Below are positions 25,550-33,846 of a stretch of DNA of 55,002 bases, one piece after another. Position 1 is the stretch's first letter. The number at the start of each line of letters is the position of its first letter. The translations under genes and the position numbers were made by a program. A model generated the notes under the pieces. The model was not told the DNA's origin, did not search any database, and worked only from the letters and a program-made list of their open reading frames with translations. The DNA comes from CAZYTX01 sp964650485 (GTDB lineage Bacteria; RBG-13-61-14; DATKZS01), in contig CAZYTX010000024.1 of assembly GCA_964650485.1 (NCBI GenBank), positions 1-55,002 of the forward strand, given 5' to 3'.

Positions 25550-27943
25550 ATGATGGGACCCGGAAAAAATTCCCTGGTAACCTTCACGTCAATGCTTGTG
25601 CTTGCTTTTATTTGCCAGTGTCACGTGCCCGACATCGAGCGCTTTGACCCGGTCTCGGGCGAGCTCACGGGCATTGGGGTGCAGGAGCGGGTAAGCGTGG
25701 TGCGCGATAAAAACGGGATCGTGCACATAAGCGCCGAGAACGACCGGGACCTGTTCCTGGCCATTGGCTTTTCCATGGCCCAGGACAGGTTCGTCCAGAT
25801 GGACGAGTACCGCAGGGCCGGCGCGGGCGAGCTCTCGGCGCTGTTCGGCTCTCCCCTGAAGTACAAGGGCATTGACCTGCCCCATCTCGACATAGCTTTG
25901 CGCACCTTCGGGTTCGGGGAGGAGGCCGAGGAGGGGGTGGCCTCGCTCGACCCGGAGAGCAGGAAGCTTTTGCAGGCATTTGTAGACGGCATAAACTTAT
26001 ACCTCGAACACGGCGGCCACACCCTGGCCATATACAAGGCCCTGGACACCGAGCCCGAGCCCTGGACAATGGAGGACTGCTTTGTGACCAGCGGGATCAT
26101 GGGCCTTTCAATGACCTTCGGCTCCATGTTCGAGGAGTACTACCTGGAACGCATACGCATCGAGCTTGGCGAGGATGCCCGGGACCTGTTCGTGCAGCGC
26201 TACCCTGAAGACGCCCCCGTAATCACCAGCGACCGGCTGCACTCCTCGCTCGCGCCTTCCCCCTTACGGTCCATGGGCTCGAACAACTGGGCGCTCTCGG
26301 GCGAGCGGTCCGAGTCCGGCATGCCGCTCCTTTGCAACGACCCGCACGTGCCTCACTCGACCATACCCACCTTCTGGTGGCACTGCCACCTGTCCAGCCC
26401 GGGCTTCGAGGTCCAGGGCATGATGTTCGCCGGTCTCCCCTGCTTCGGGGCCGCTTTCAACGGAGGGCTGGGCTGGGCCCTGACCAACGTGGGCGCGGAC
26501 TACATTGACCTGTGGCGGGAGAGGCTGAACCCGGAGGACCCGGACCAGTACCTGGCTGACGGCGAGTGGAAGGAATTCGATAAGGTCCCGGGCAAGGTGC
26601 AGGTAAAGGGCAAGGCCCCGGTCGAGTACACCATGCGGCTGTCCAGGCACGGGGTGGTCATTGACCAGGAGCTGCTGGGCTGGAAGGTGCACAGCGCCGA
26701 GGGCGAGGTGCTGGCCATGCGCTACGTTGACATGGACATGGCAAGGTTCTTCAAGGGGTACCAGGACATGGCCCGTGCACAGGACTTCGAGCAGTGGCTT
26801 AAAGGGGCAAAGGACATGGCCTGGGGGCCGTTCGCCTGGAACCACGTCTACGCGGACGCGGATGGCAACATCGCTTACTGGACCACAGGCCACATACCCG
26901 TCCGGCCGGACAACCAGGGCCGCTTCCCCAGGAAGGGATGGGAAAAAGATCAGCAGTGGCGGGGCTGGGTGCCCTTCGAGGACAACCCCCACCTGGTGAA
27001 CCCGGACAAGGGGTACCTGGTCACGGCCAACAACAGGGTCGAGGAGCCGGGGTATCCATACTACATAGCATCGAGCTACTCTGACCCCAGCAGGGCCGCG
27101 ACCATCTCCGAGCTGATCGAGGCAAAGCAAAAGCACGACGCCTCGGACATGCAGCGCATCCAGTACAACGTGTCGGTCTACAAAGCGAGGCGTCTGGCGC
27201 CGCTCATACTCTCGGACCTGAAAGGCGTAAAGGGCCGGTGTCTTAAAAAGGCCGCGGAGATTATCGAGGAGTGGCGGGGACAAGGTTACGTGGCGGACGC
27301 GGACTCGCGCGGGACATGCGTTTTCGAGGTGTTCATGAACAAGCTGCCGGGCGAGGTGTTCGAGGACGAGCTTGGCGATGGGCTGATGACCGGGGCCGGC
27401 CAGGCCGGACTCCTCGGGCACGGGCTTGCAAATGTCATTGACAATCCAGAAAGCCCCTGGTTCGACGACAAGTCCACAAAACGGGTGGAGACGAGGGAGG
27501 ACATCACCAGGCGGGCCATGAAAAAGGCCATGCGCTACCTTTACAGGAACCTGGGGCCCTGGCCCAGGAAGTGGGAGTGGGGGAAACTCTCCAGGATATG
27601 GATCTCCCCGTCTTTCTTCCCCATACCCGGGTTTACCAGGGAGGCCTCCAGGGGTCCGTGGCCGCTGCCTGGCACTGGCAAGACCGTGCGGGCCGCGGGA
27701 CAAATATTCCTGGGGCCGCTCGGGTTCTACGGCATGGTGGGGCCGAGCACCCACGTCATTGTGGACTTTGAAGACCCGGGGCGGGCCCTGTTCAACACCA
27801 CCGCGGGCATGTCCGAGAACGAGCGCGGCGGCAGGTACGACAACCTCATGCCGGCGTGGATAAACGGAGAGTACAGGGTTATGAGCATGGACGAACAAGA
27901 TTACAGGCAAGGCATGATGGGAGAGCTGTTGCTGGCGCCGTGA
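25550..27943 (+). CDS. Penicillin acylase family hydrolase (Ntn hydrolase), exported
   Basis: The 797-residue precursor has a hydrophobic N-terminal signal, an alpha-chain region with VSVVRDKNGIVHI and LFLAIGFSMAQDRFVQMDEY, and the self-cleavage site before the beta-chain at GSNNWALSG (Ser about residue 243). That Ser becomes the catalytic N-terminal nucleophile after autoprocessing. The beta chain includes NDPHVPHSTIP and later FAWNHVYADADGNIAYWTTG. Such enzymes act on amides, including acyl-homoserine lactones and beta-lactam side chains; the natural substrate here is unknown. AGGAGG just upstream supports the start; a second ATG follows at 25553. Reading frames extending upstream cross the promoter and are rejected. 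Confidence 0.9.
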   Translation: MMGPGKNSLVTFTSMLVLAFICQCHVPDIERFDPVSGELTGIGVQERVSVVRDKNGIVHISAENDRDLFLAIGFSMAQDRFVQMDEYRRAGAGELSALFGSPLKYKGIDLPHLDIALRTFGFGEEAEEGVASLDPESRKLLQAFVDGINLYLEHGGHTLAIYKALDTEPEPWTMEDCFVTSGIMGLSMTFGSMFEEYYLERIRIELGEDARDLFVQRYPEDAPVITSDRLHSSLAPSPLRSMGSNNWALSGERSESGMPLLCNDPHVPHSTIPTFWWHCHLSSPGFEVQGMMFAGLPCFGAAFNGGLGWALTNVGADYIDLWRERLNPEDPDQYLADGEWKEFDKVPGKVQVKGKAPVEYTMRLSRHGVVIDQELLGWKVHSAEGEVLAMRYVDMDMARFFKGYQDMARAQDFEQWLKGAKDMAWGPFAWNHVYADADGNIAYWTTGHIPVRPDNQGRFPRKGWEKDQQWRGWVPFEDNPHLVNPDKGYLVTANNRVEEPGYPYYIASSYSDPSRAATISELIEAKQKHDASDMQRIQYNVSVYKARRLAPLILSDLKGVKGRCLKKAAEIIEEWRGQGYVADADSRGTCVFEVFMNKLPGEVFEDELGDGLMTGAGQAGLLGHGLANVIDNPESPWFDDKSTKRVETREDITRRAMKKAMRYLYRNLGPWPRKWEWGKLSRIWISPSFFPIPGFTREASRGPWPLPGTGKTVRAAGQIFLGPLGFYGMVGPSTHVIVDFEDPGRALFNTTAGMSENERGGRYDNLMPAWINGEYRVMSMDEQDYRQGMMGELLLAP

Positions 27944-27947
27944 CGGC

Positions 27948-27979
27948 GGCATCCGGGTGTTTGCGTTCCCGCCGATGCC
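27948..27979 (+). terminator. Hairpin after the penicillin-acylase-like gene
   Basis: GGCATCCGGG (27948-27957) pairs with CCCG and GATGCC (27968-27979) across a 2-nt bulge. It sits just after the stop codon but lacks a T-run, so intrinsic termination is uncertain. Confidence 0.3.
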
Positions 27980-28004
27980 GGCACGAGGCTTCGATTTGAT
28001 CAAT

Positions 28005-28032
28005 TTGACTCGCAAGGCCGCTTTGATATACT
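28005..28032 (+). promoter_or_regulatory. Predicted sigma70 promoter of the KDO operon
   Basis: TTGACT (28005-28010), 16-bp spacer and TATACT (28027-28032), ending 26 bp before the kdsB ATG. Confidence 0.58.
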
Positions 28033-28058
28033 TTTCCTAAAACCAGAGGCGCTGATTT

Positions 28059-28853
28059 ATGAGAGTGGTGGCTATAATTCCAGCCCGTTACTCCTCGAAA
28101 AGATTTCCCGGCAAAGTAGTTGTCCCCGTAGCAGGAAAGCCCATGATACAGAGGGTGTGGGAGAGGACCGGCCAGGCGACTTTGATAGACGAGGTGGTGG
28201 TGGCCACCGACGACGAGCGGGTGCAGGACACGGTGGCCGGCTTCGGTGGCAAGGCCATCATCACCTCGCCCGAGCACAGGAGCGGGACCGAGCGCTCGGC
28301 CGCGGCCTCGGAGCTGCTGGAGGCCGAGGTCGTGGTCAACGTGCAGGGAGACGAGCCGCTCATAAACCCCGAGAGCCTGGACCTGGTGGTAAGGCCCTTG
28401 AACGAAGACCAGTCGCTTGCAATGGCCACCCTCAAGCACCCCCTGGACTCTTACCATTCATTCATGAACCAAAACGTGGTCAAGGTGGTGTGCGACGAGC
28501 AGGATAACGCTATATACTTCTCCAGGGCCCCGCTGCCCTTCTTCCGCGACAATGAAGAGCTGATGGAGCGCTGGCAAAAGGAGGGAAAGAGGCCGGCCGG
28601 GCTCGATCCCGTGCCCATGAAGCACATCGGGGTGTACGCCTACAGGAGGGACTTTCTCCAGGCCATAGCCCGCATGCCGACCGCGGACATAGAGAAGGCG
28701 GAGAGGCTGGAGCAGCTTCGGGTGCTGGCCTGGGGGTTCAAGCTAAGGGTGGTGAGCACCCCCCACGACTCCATCAGCATTGACGTGCCAGGGGACGTGG
28801 AAAAGGTCGAGGCCATCATAGCGAAACAGGAGCGGGTGACGAGGAATGCCTGA
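28059..28853 (+). CDS. kdsB: 3-deoxy-manno-octulosonate cytidylyltransferase (CMP-KDO synthetase)
   Basis: Activates KDO with CTP to CMP-KDO for lipid A-core assembly in the cytoplasm. The 264 residues show IIPARYSSKRFPGK at the N-terminus, VVATDDERV, NVQGDEPLI and KHIGVYAYRRDFL, all standard for KdsB. It opens an operon with pyrG, whose ATG overlaps its end by 8 bp. That link is functional, since pyrG makes the CTP that KdsB uses. Confidence 0.97.
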   Translation: MRVVAIIPARYSSKRFPGKVVVPVAGKPMIQRVWERTGQATLIDEVVVATDDERVQDTVAGFGGKAIITSPEHRSGTERSAAASELLEAEVVVNVQGDEPLINPESLDLVVRPLNEDQSLAMATLKHPLDSYHSFMNQNVVKVVCDEQDNAIYFSRAPLPFFRDNEELMERWQKEGKRPAGLDPVPMKHIGVYAYRRDFLQAIARMPTADIEKAERLEQLRVLAWGFKLRVVSTPHDSISIDVPGDVEKVEAIIAKQERVTRNA

Positions 28854-30531
28854 AAAGAAGAGACGGACCAAGTTCATTTTCGTGACCGGGGGCGTGGTGT
28901 CCAGCCTGGGAAAGGGGCTCTCCTCCGCGTGCATAGGAGCACTCTTGGAGTCCCGAAACCTCAAGGTCACCCTGTCCAAGCTGGACCCCTACATAAACGT
29001 TGACCCCGGGACCATGAACCCGTTCCAGCACGGGGAGGTCTTCGTAACCGACGACGGCGCCGAGACCGACCTGGACCTGGGCCACTACGAGAGGTTCACC
29101 CGGGCCCGGCTCACCCAGAAGAACAACTGCACCACCGGGCAGATATACGAATCCGTCATTGCAAGGGAGAGGAAGGGCGGGTACCTGGGGCAGACCATAC
29201 AGGTCATACCCCACATAACCGAGGAGATAAAAAGACGCATCAAGGAGGGGGCCGGCGAGGCTGACATAGCCATAGTGGAGATCGGGGGCACGGTGGGCGA
29301 CATCGAGAGCCTTCCGTTTTTGGAGGCCATCCGCCAGTTCAAGTTCGACGTGGGGCCCGAGCACTGCTGCTACGTGCACGTGACCCTGGTGCCGTTCATA
29401 AACGCCGCGGGCGAGCTCAAGACCAAGCCCACCCAGCACAGCGTCAACAAGCTCCAGGAGATCGGCATCAGGCCGGACGTTCTCATCTGCCGCACCGAGC
29501 ACCCCCTGTGCCCCGAGCTCAAGGAGAAGATATCGCTCTTCTGCAACGTGAGGGCCTCGCACGTGATCGCGGCCCGGGACGCGGACTCCATATACGAGCT
29601 CCCCATCCTGCTGCACGAGGAGGGCCTGGACTCGCGGATCGTGGACGTGCTGGGGATATGGACCGGCGAGCCCAGGCTGGCCGAGTGGGAGAGGATTGCA
29701 AGGCTGGCCAAACAGCCGCGCGACTCCATAAAGATAGCCATAGTGGGCAAGTACACCGAGCTTACCGAGTCCTACAAGAGCCTGAACGAGGCGCTTATAC
29801 ACGGCGGCATAGCGAACAACTGCCGTGTGAACCTCGACTTCGTGGACTCGGAGAAGCTGGAGCAGGGCAAGGGTGCAAAGGAGCTCCTGGCAAAATGCAA
29901 CGGGGTGCTGGTGCCGGGAGGGTTCGGACAGCGCGGCACCGAGGGCAAGATAGCCGCGGTGCAGTACGCGCGCGAGCACAAGATACCATACTTCGGCATC
30001 TGCCTGGGAATGCAGCTTGCCACCATCGAGTTCGCCAGGAACGCGGCCGGGCTCGGAGGGGCCAACTCCACCGAGTTCGACCCCCACACCCCCCACCCGG
30101 TCATACACCTCATGGAGGAGCAGGAGTACATCGAGCAGCTCGGGGGAACCATGAGGCTGGGAGCATGGGACTGCACACTGGAGAAAGCATCACACGCGGT
30201 AAAGGCCTACGGGCGGACAGACATATCAGAGCGGCACCGCCACCGATACGAGTTCAACAATGACTACAAGGACAAACTCACCAAGAAGGGGCTCAAGCTC
30301 ACCGGGTTCACGCCCGACGGGCTCCTGGTCGAGATAGTGGAGCTGGACAAGAGGAAGCACCCATGGTTTTTGGGATGCCAGTTCCACCCCGAGTTCAAGT
30401 CCAGGCCATGGGACCCCCACCCCCTGTTCCGCGAGTTCATACGGGCGGCGAAGAATTACAAGCACGGAAAATCAAGGTCCGCGCCGGCGAAAAAGCAAAA
30501 AACCAAAAGCGCCGCCAAGAAAAAACGCTGA
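28846..30531 (+). CDS. pyrG: CTP synthase
   Basis: Converts UTP, ATP and glutamine to CTP. The synthetase domain begins KFIFVTGGVVSSLGKGLSSA and has IEIGGTVGDIESLPFLEA; the glutamine amidotransferase domain (from about residue 290) has GICLGMQ with the catalytic Cys and a late HPEFKSRP. The 561 residues include a Lys-rich tail of about 20 residues (KSRSAPAKKQKTKSAAKKKR) beyond the usual end. Its stop overlaps the kdsA ATG by one base (TGATG). Confidence 0.97.
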   Translation: MPEKKRRTKFIFVTGGVVSSLGKGLSSACIGALLESRNLKVTLSKLDPYINVDPGTMNPFQHGEVFVTDDGAETDLDLGHYERFTRARLTQKNNCTTGQIYESVIARERKGGYLGQTIQVIPHITEEIKRRIKEGAGEADIAIVEIGGTVGDIESLPFLEAIRQFKFDVGPEHCCYVHVTLVPFINAAGELKTKPTQHSVNKLQEIGIRPDVLICRTEHPLCPELKEKISLFCNVRASHVIAARDADSIYELPILLHEEGLDSRIVDVLGIWTGEPRLAEWERIARLAKQPRDSIKIAIVGKYTELTESYKSLNEALIHGGIANNCRVNLDFVDSEKLEQGKGAKELLAKCNGVLVPGGFGQRGTEGKIAAVQYAREHKIPYFGICLGMQLATIEFARNAAGLGGANSTEFDPHTPHPVIHLMEEQEYIEQLGGTMRLGAWDCTLEKASHAVKAYGRTDISERHRHRYEFNNDYKDKLTKKGLKLTGFTPDGLLVEIVELDKRKHPWFLGCQFHPEFKSRPWDPHPLFREFIRAAKNYKHGKSRSAPAKKQKTKSAAKKKR

Positions 30532-31373
30532 TGTCAATCCCCCGCACCAGAGAGGTCAACGCGGGACCGGTCGTAATAGGAGGCTCGGCAAGGTCCGTGC
30601 TCATAGCCGGCCCCTGCGTGATCGAGTCCCCGGACCTTGTCATGCGCACCGGCGAGAAGATAAAGGAGATCACCGACAGGCTCGGCATCCCCTGGATACT
30701 GAAGTCCAGCTTTGACAAGGCCAACCGCTCCAGCATCGAGTCCTTCCGCGGCCCCGGACTGGAAGAGGGCCTTGCAATTCTCTCGCACGCCCGCAAGGAG
30801 CTTGATGTGCCGGTGACCACCGACGTGCACTCGGTCGAGCAGGTGGAACCTGTGGCCGAAGTGGCCGACCTGGTGCAGTTACCCGCGCTCCTGTGCAGGC
30901 AGACGGACCTTTTGCTGGCCGCGGGCAAGGCCGGCAAGCCGGTGAACATAAAGAAGGGACAGTTCATGGCGCCCGAGGACATGGCCCTGGCGGCGCAAAA
31001 GGTTACGAGCACAGGCAACCAAGACGTGCTCATAACCGAGCGGGGCACAAGCTTCGGCTACCGCAACCTGGTCGCGGACATGAGGTCTTTAGCCATCATC
31101 AGGGAGGCGGGGTACCCGGTGGTGTTCGACGCCACACACTCGATCCAGCTACCCGCGGCAATGGGCAAGGCATCGGGCGGCAGGCGAGGGCTCGCGCCGG
31201 TCCTTGCCAGGGCCGCGGCCGCCGCGGGCGTGGACGCGCTCTTCATGGAGGTCCATCCCTCCCCGGATGATGCGCTCTGCGACGGGCCAAACTCGCTGCC
31301 CCTCTCGGGCCTGGAGGAGGTTTTAAAGGTGGTGATGCAGATTGACAAAGCGGTCAAGGGCGGACAAGATTAA
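30531..31373 (+). CDS. kdsA: 3-deoxy-8-phosphooctulonate synthase (KDO-8-phosphate synthase)
   Basis: Condenses phosphoenolpyruvate with arabinose-5-phosphate to KDO-8-phosphate. In 280 residues it shows IAGPCVIESPDLV, LKSSFDKANRSS, TDVHSVEQV, LPALLCRQTDLL, NIKKGQFMAPEDM, ERGTSFGYRNLV, VFDATHSIQLP and FMEVHPSPDDALCDGPN. A Cys in LLCRQTD and DGPN rather than QGPN point towards the metal-dependent class. The start is set by the TGATG overlap with pyrG. The rest of the pathway (kdsD) continues after an inserted hicBA pair. Confidence 0.96.
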   Translation: MSIPRTREVNAGPVVIGGSARSVLIAGPCVIESPDLVMRTGEKIKEITDRLGIPWILKSSFDKANRSSIESFRGPGLEEGLAILSHARKELDVPVTTDVHSVEQVEPVAEVADLVQLPALLCRQTDLLLAAGKAGKPVNIKKGQFMAPEDMALAAQKVTSTGNQDVLITERGTSFGYRNLVADMRSLAIIREAGYPVVFDATHSIQLPAAMGKASGGRRGLAPVLARAAAAAGVDALFMEVHPSPDDALCDGPNSLPLSGLEEVLKVVMQIDKAVKGGQD

Positions 31374-31388
31374 GTTGTCAGTTGTCAA

Positions 31389-31416
31389 TTGAAATAATGC
31401 AGTTTTGAATTAGAAT
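31389..31416 (+). promoter_or_regulatory. Predicted promoter of hicBA
   Basis: TTGAAA (31389-31394), 16-bp spacer, TAGAAT (31411-31416), in an AT-rich gap between kdsA and hicB. Overlapping half-sites (GTTGTCAGTTGTCAATTG) lie just upstream and could be an operator. Confidence 0.45.
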
Positions 31417-31457
31417 TTATATAAAGCTGATACATTCGGCCGATGGGAGGTATTGAG

Positions 31458-31661
31458 ATGAAATGGCGCGTGGTGCTGGAAAGAGACCCTGAAACAGGTG
31501 AATGGGCGGCGTGGTGCCCGGAACTGCCCGGGTGCACGTCTGCGGGAGCTTCCAAGCAGGAAGCAATGGAAAACATCAAGGAAGCCATTCAGCTATACCT
31601 CGAGCCTTCGCCGATAAACCTCGAGGAAGGAGCGGTCACGGCCGAGGTCGTTGTTGGATGA
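31458..31661 (+). CDS. hicB: HicB-family antitoxin
   Basis: A 67-residue protein with the partial RNase-H-like HicB fold: RVVLERDPETGEWAAWCPELPGC, then GASKQEAMENIKEAI and a C-terminal VTAEVVV strand. It should bind and neutralise the HicA toxin encoded next, overlapping by 4 bp (ATGA). It lacks the C-terminal DNA-binding domain of larger HicB proteins. GGGAGG 7 nt before the ATG at 31458 supports the start. The module sits between kdsA and kdsD. Confidence 0.88.
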   Translation: MKWRVVLERDPETGEWAAWCPELPGCTSAGASKQEAMENIKEAIQLYLEPSPINLEEGAVTAEVVVG

Positions 31662-31882
31662 CGCCTCGCATCAGCCGAGTGACCGCGAGGGAGGTCGAAA
31701 GCCTTCTGCGGCGCTACGGCTTCGAGATGATCTCACAAAAAGGCAGCCATAGAAAATGGCGCCACCCTGGTTCCGGTCTCCAGGTGATCGTTCCTTGGCA
31801 CAGTGGAAAGCAGCTACCGGTGGGGACCATCAGGAATATTATGTTGAATGCCGAAATTCCAGAAAAAGAATGGAAATACTGA
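31658..31882 (+). CDS. hicA: HicA-family mRNA interferase toxin
   Basis: A 74-residue double-stranded-RNA-binding-fold protein. It has SRVTAREVESLLRRYGFEMI, the catalytic His in QKGSHRKWRHP, and VPWHSGKQLPVGTIRNIM, the usual HicA pattern. HicA toxins cleave mRNA in translating cells. Translation is coupled to hicB by the ATGA overlap. Confidence 0.9.
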   Translation: MTPRISRVTAREVESLLRRYGFEMISQKGSHRKWRHPGSGLQVIVPWHSGKQLPVGTIRNIMLNAEIPEKEWKY

Positions 31883-31927
31883 GAGGCTTTTTATCAGCCA
31901 GCTCTTTTTCGTTTTTTAAGGCATCGA

Positions 31928-32911
31928 ATGACATGGCAGAGCTTTTCAATGTCCCTGGATAGTGCAAAGAAGGTCCTCACGGTCGAGGCCAAGGCCGTGG
32001 CCGGGCTTGCCGGCCGCATCGGCCCCGAGTTCGTGCGGGCCCTGGACCTCATCCTCGCCTGCCGGGGCAAGGTTATCGTGGCCGGGATGGGAAAGTCCGG
32101 GATCATAGCAAGGAAGATCGCCGCCACCCTCGCAAGCACGGGCACACCCGCTTTCTTCGTGCATCCCGCGGAGGGCGTCCACGGCGACGTGGGCATGGTC
32201 TCGCGCCAGGACGCGGTTATACTGGTCTCCAACAGCGGCGAGACCGAGGAGCTTTCCGCGCTCATGCCCGTGTTCAAGCGGCTGGGTGTGCCCGTCATCG
32301 GGCTGCTGGGCAACACGAAGTCAAGCCTTGCAAAGTCCATGGACGTGGTCCTGGACGTGGGGGTGTCCGAGGAGGCCTGCCCGCACCAGCTCACACCCAC
32401 TGCAAGCACCGCCGCGGCCATGGCAATGGGCGACGCCCTGGCAATCGCCCTGTTCGAGAAGCGCGGGTTCAGCGAGGACGACTTCGCCATGCTCCATCCC
32501 GCGGGCACGCTCGGAAAGAAGATGCTCCTGCTGGTCGAAGACATCATGCACACTGGCGACGAGCTGCCGGTGGTATCGCCCGATGCCGCCTTCAAGGAGG
32601 TGATCTTCGAGATGAGCTCAAAGATGCTGGGCCACGCCGCGGTCATCGAAAACGGCAAGGTCATAGGCGTGATCACGGACGGGGACCTTAGAAGGGCCAT
32701 GGAAAAGGAAGCCGACCTTCTGAAGATGACCGCGCGCCATATCATGAGCAAAAATCCCAGGTGGACCCGGCCGGAGGAGCTGGCCGCAGCAGCCCTGAAG
32801 ATGATGGAGCGACACTCCATTACAGGACTGCTGGTGTGCGACGACCATGATGGAAAGAACATGACCGGGTTCATTCACCTGCACGACCTTTTAAGGGCCG
32901 GGGTGGTGTAG
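31928..32911 (+). CDS. kdsD: D-arabinose-5-phosphate isomerase (KdsD/KpsF type)
   Basis: Interconverts ribulose-5-phosphate and arabinose-5-phosphate, the first step of KDO synthesis. The 327 residues hold an SIS domain (GKVIVAGMGKSGIIARKIAA, ILVSNSGETEE, LTPTASTAAAMAMGDALAI) and a C-terminal pair of CBS domains (HAAVIENGKVIGVITDGDLRRAM; DLLRAGVV at the end). AAGG 6 nt upstream supports the start at 31928; ATG 31949 is an alternative. The last 12 codons, including the stop, are duplicated at 33847. Confidence 0.95.
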   Translation: MTWQSFSMSLDSAKKVLTVEAKAVAGLAGRIGPEFVRALDLILACRGKVIVAGMGKSGIIARKIAATLASTGTPAFFVHPAEGVHGDVGMVSRQDAVILVSNSGETEELSALMPVFKRLGVPVIGLLGNTKSSLAKSMDVVLDVGVSEEACPHQLTPTASTAAAMAMGDALAIALFEKRGFSEDDFAMLHPAGTLGKKMLLLVEDIMHTGDELPVVSPDAAFKEVIFEMSSKMLGHAAVIENGKVIGVITDGDLRRAMEKEADLLKMTARHIMSKNPRWTRPEELAAAALKMMERHSITGLLVCDDHDGKNMTGFIHLHDLLRAGVV

Positions 32912-33152
32912 AACAATGAGAAAGGGGTGGCTCCTGACCTCGATAGTGATGGGCCTCTTCGGCGCCGGCGCCGGCGTCGCCGTTTTCTTCGCCGCGGCCC
33001 TGGTAACCGAGGGCCTTTTCATACCCGTGGCCGCCGGGTTCGGGGCGCTGCTCCTCTCCGACCTGGTCCTGTTCGTGATGATATACCCCGGGCTGTTCCA
33101 GGAGGGTGTAAAAAAGTAGATGGACACAAACAATGAAAAGATTGACCAGATC
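32876..33152 (+). repeat. Direct repeat copy 1 (kdsD tail, small membrane protein, start of MNT gene)
   Basis: The first 214 bp (32876-33089) are identical, base for base, to 33847-34060, 971 bp downstream. The next 63 bp match at 52 of 63 positions, and similarity ends in the 5' end of the MNT gene. Copies 1 and 2 flank the MNT/HEPN pair. Confidence 0.92.
32916..33119 (+). CDS. Small two-helix membrane protein (copy 1)
   Basis: A 67-residue protein with two predicted membrane helices (about 6-27, SIVMGLFGAGAGVAVFFAAA, and 36-57, VAAGFGALLLSDLVLFVMIY) and a short charged C-terminus. It starts 4 bp after the kdsD stop, and its TAG stop is followed directly by the ATG of the MNT gene. I do not recognise the family. 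It may be an old member of the kds operon or part of the MNT/HEPN unit; a near-identical copy lies at 33887. Confidence 0.6.
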   Translation: MRKGWLLTSIVMGLFGAGAGVAVFFAAALVTEGLFIPVAAGFGALLLSDLVLFVMIYPGLFQEGVKK

Positions 33153-33446
33153 TTACGGCGGATCTTAAACAATTTCGACGCGGAGAAAATCATCCTTTTC
33201 GGTTCTCATGCCAAAGGGCGGGAACAAAAGGACAGCGATGTGGACCTTCTTGTGATCATGGATGTATCGGGCTCAAAACGCAAGATAGCGACAGAGATTG
33301 ATTTCTCTCTTTTGGGAGTTGACGTTCCCGTGGATGTGATCGTGACCACGACCGAAGAAGTGGAGAGATATAAAGATATTATAGGTACACTCATATACTC
33401 GGCGGTCCGGGAAGGAAAGGTCTTATATGAACGACGAGCAGCATGA
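33120..33446 (+). CDS. MNT-type nucleotidyltransferase (probable antitoxin of MNT/HEPN pair)
   Basis: A 108-residue minimal nucleotidyltransferase: LFGSHAKGREQKDSDVDLLV gives the GSxxxG and DxD catalytic pattern, with a later Asp in VDVIVTT. In characterised MNT/HEPN modules the transferase modifies or restrains the HEPN RNase. The ATG abuts the preceding stop, with GGAGG 14 nt upstream. The 3' end overlaps the HEPN gene by 20 bp. Base composition is clearly lower in GC than kdsD, suggesting recent arrival. Confidence 0.85.
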   Translation: MDTNNEKIDQILRRILNNFDAEKIILFGSHAKGREQKDSDVDLLVIMDVSGSKRKIATEIDFSLLGVDVPVDVIVTTTEEVERYKDIIGTLIYSAVREGKVLYERRAA

Positions 33447-33846
33447 TTTAATTGAAATCGTACAACAATGGATACAAAAAGCGGAGAATGATATCCGCAC
33501 TGCAAAGCATACACTTACATTGAAGGAACACTGCCCCTTCGAGATCGTATGTTTCCACGCCCAGCAATGCTCTGAAAAATATTTGAAGGCCCTCCTTGTA
33601 TCGCGGCAAATAGAATTTCCTAAAACACACGATCTTCGAGTATTGATACAACTGGTTCCCTCGGATATCAAGCTTAATCTGGAATTGAGACGCGTATTCA
33701 GCCTGAACCGTTATGCCATAGAAACTCGCTATCCTGACTCTTTTGAGACTATCACCAGGGAAGAAGCCGAAGAAGCGGTGAGTATTGCTCAAGAGGTGAG
33801 GAAGGCAGTCAGGTCTTTTCTCCCGTATAAACTGACAAGAGACTAA
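33427..33846 (+). CDS. HEPN domain protein (probable toxin of MNT/HEPN pair)
   Basis: This 139-residue all-helical protein fits the PF05168 HEPN pattern: CFHAQQCSEKYLKALLV, PKTHDLRVLIQLV and SLNRYAIETRYPD. A clear R-x4-6-H RNase motif was not found, so toxicity by RNA cleavage is uncertain. It overlaps the MNT gene by 20 bp, as usual for coupled pairs. Its stop (33844-33846) is immediately followed by repeat copy 2. Low GC matches its partner. Confidence 0.82.
   Translation: MNDEQHDLIEIVQQWIQKAENDIRTAKHTLTLKEHCPFEIVCFHAQQCSEKYLKALLVSRQIEFPKTHDLRVLIQLVPSDIKLNLELRRVFSLNRYAIETRYPDSFETITREEAEEAVSIAQEVRKAVRSFLPYKLTRD

Noticed and set aside
26264..28015. 583-codon open frame on the minus strand across the penicillin-acylase-like gene
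   Set aside because: Antisense shadow of a GC-rich gene; composition is Pro/His/Val/Gly-rich without motifs, and the plus-strand product has clear family motifs.
28816..30108. 430-codon minus-strand frame over pyrG
   Set aside because: Antisense shadow of pyrG, with no recognisable domain.
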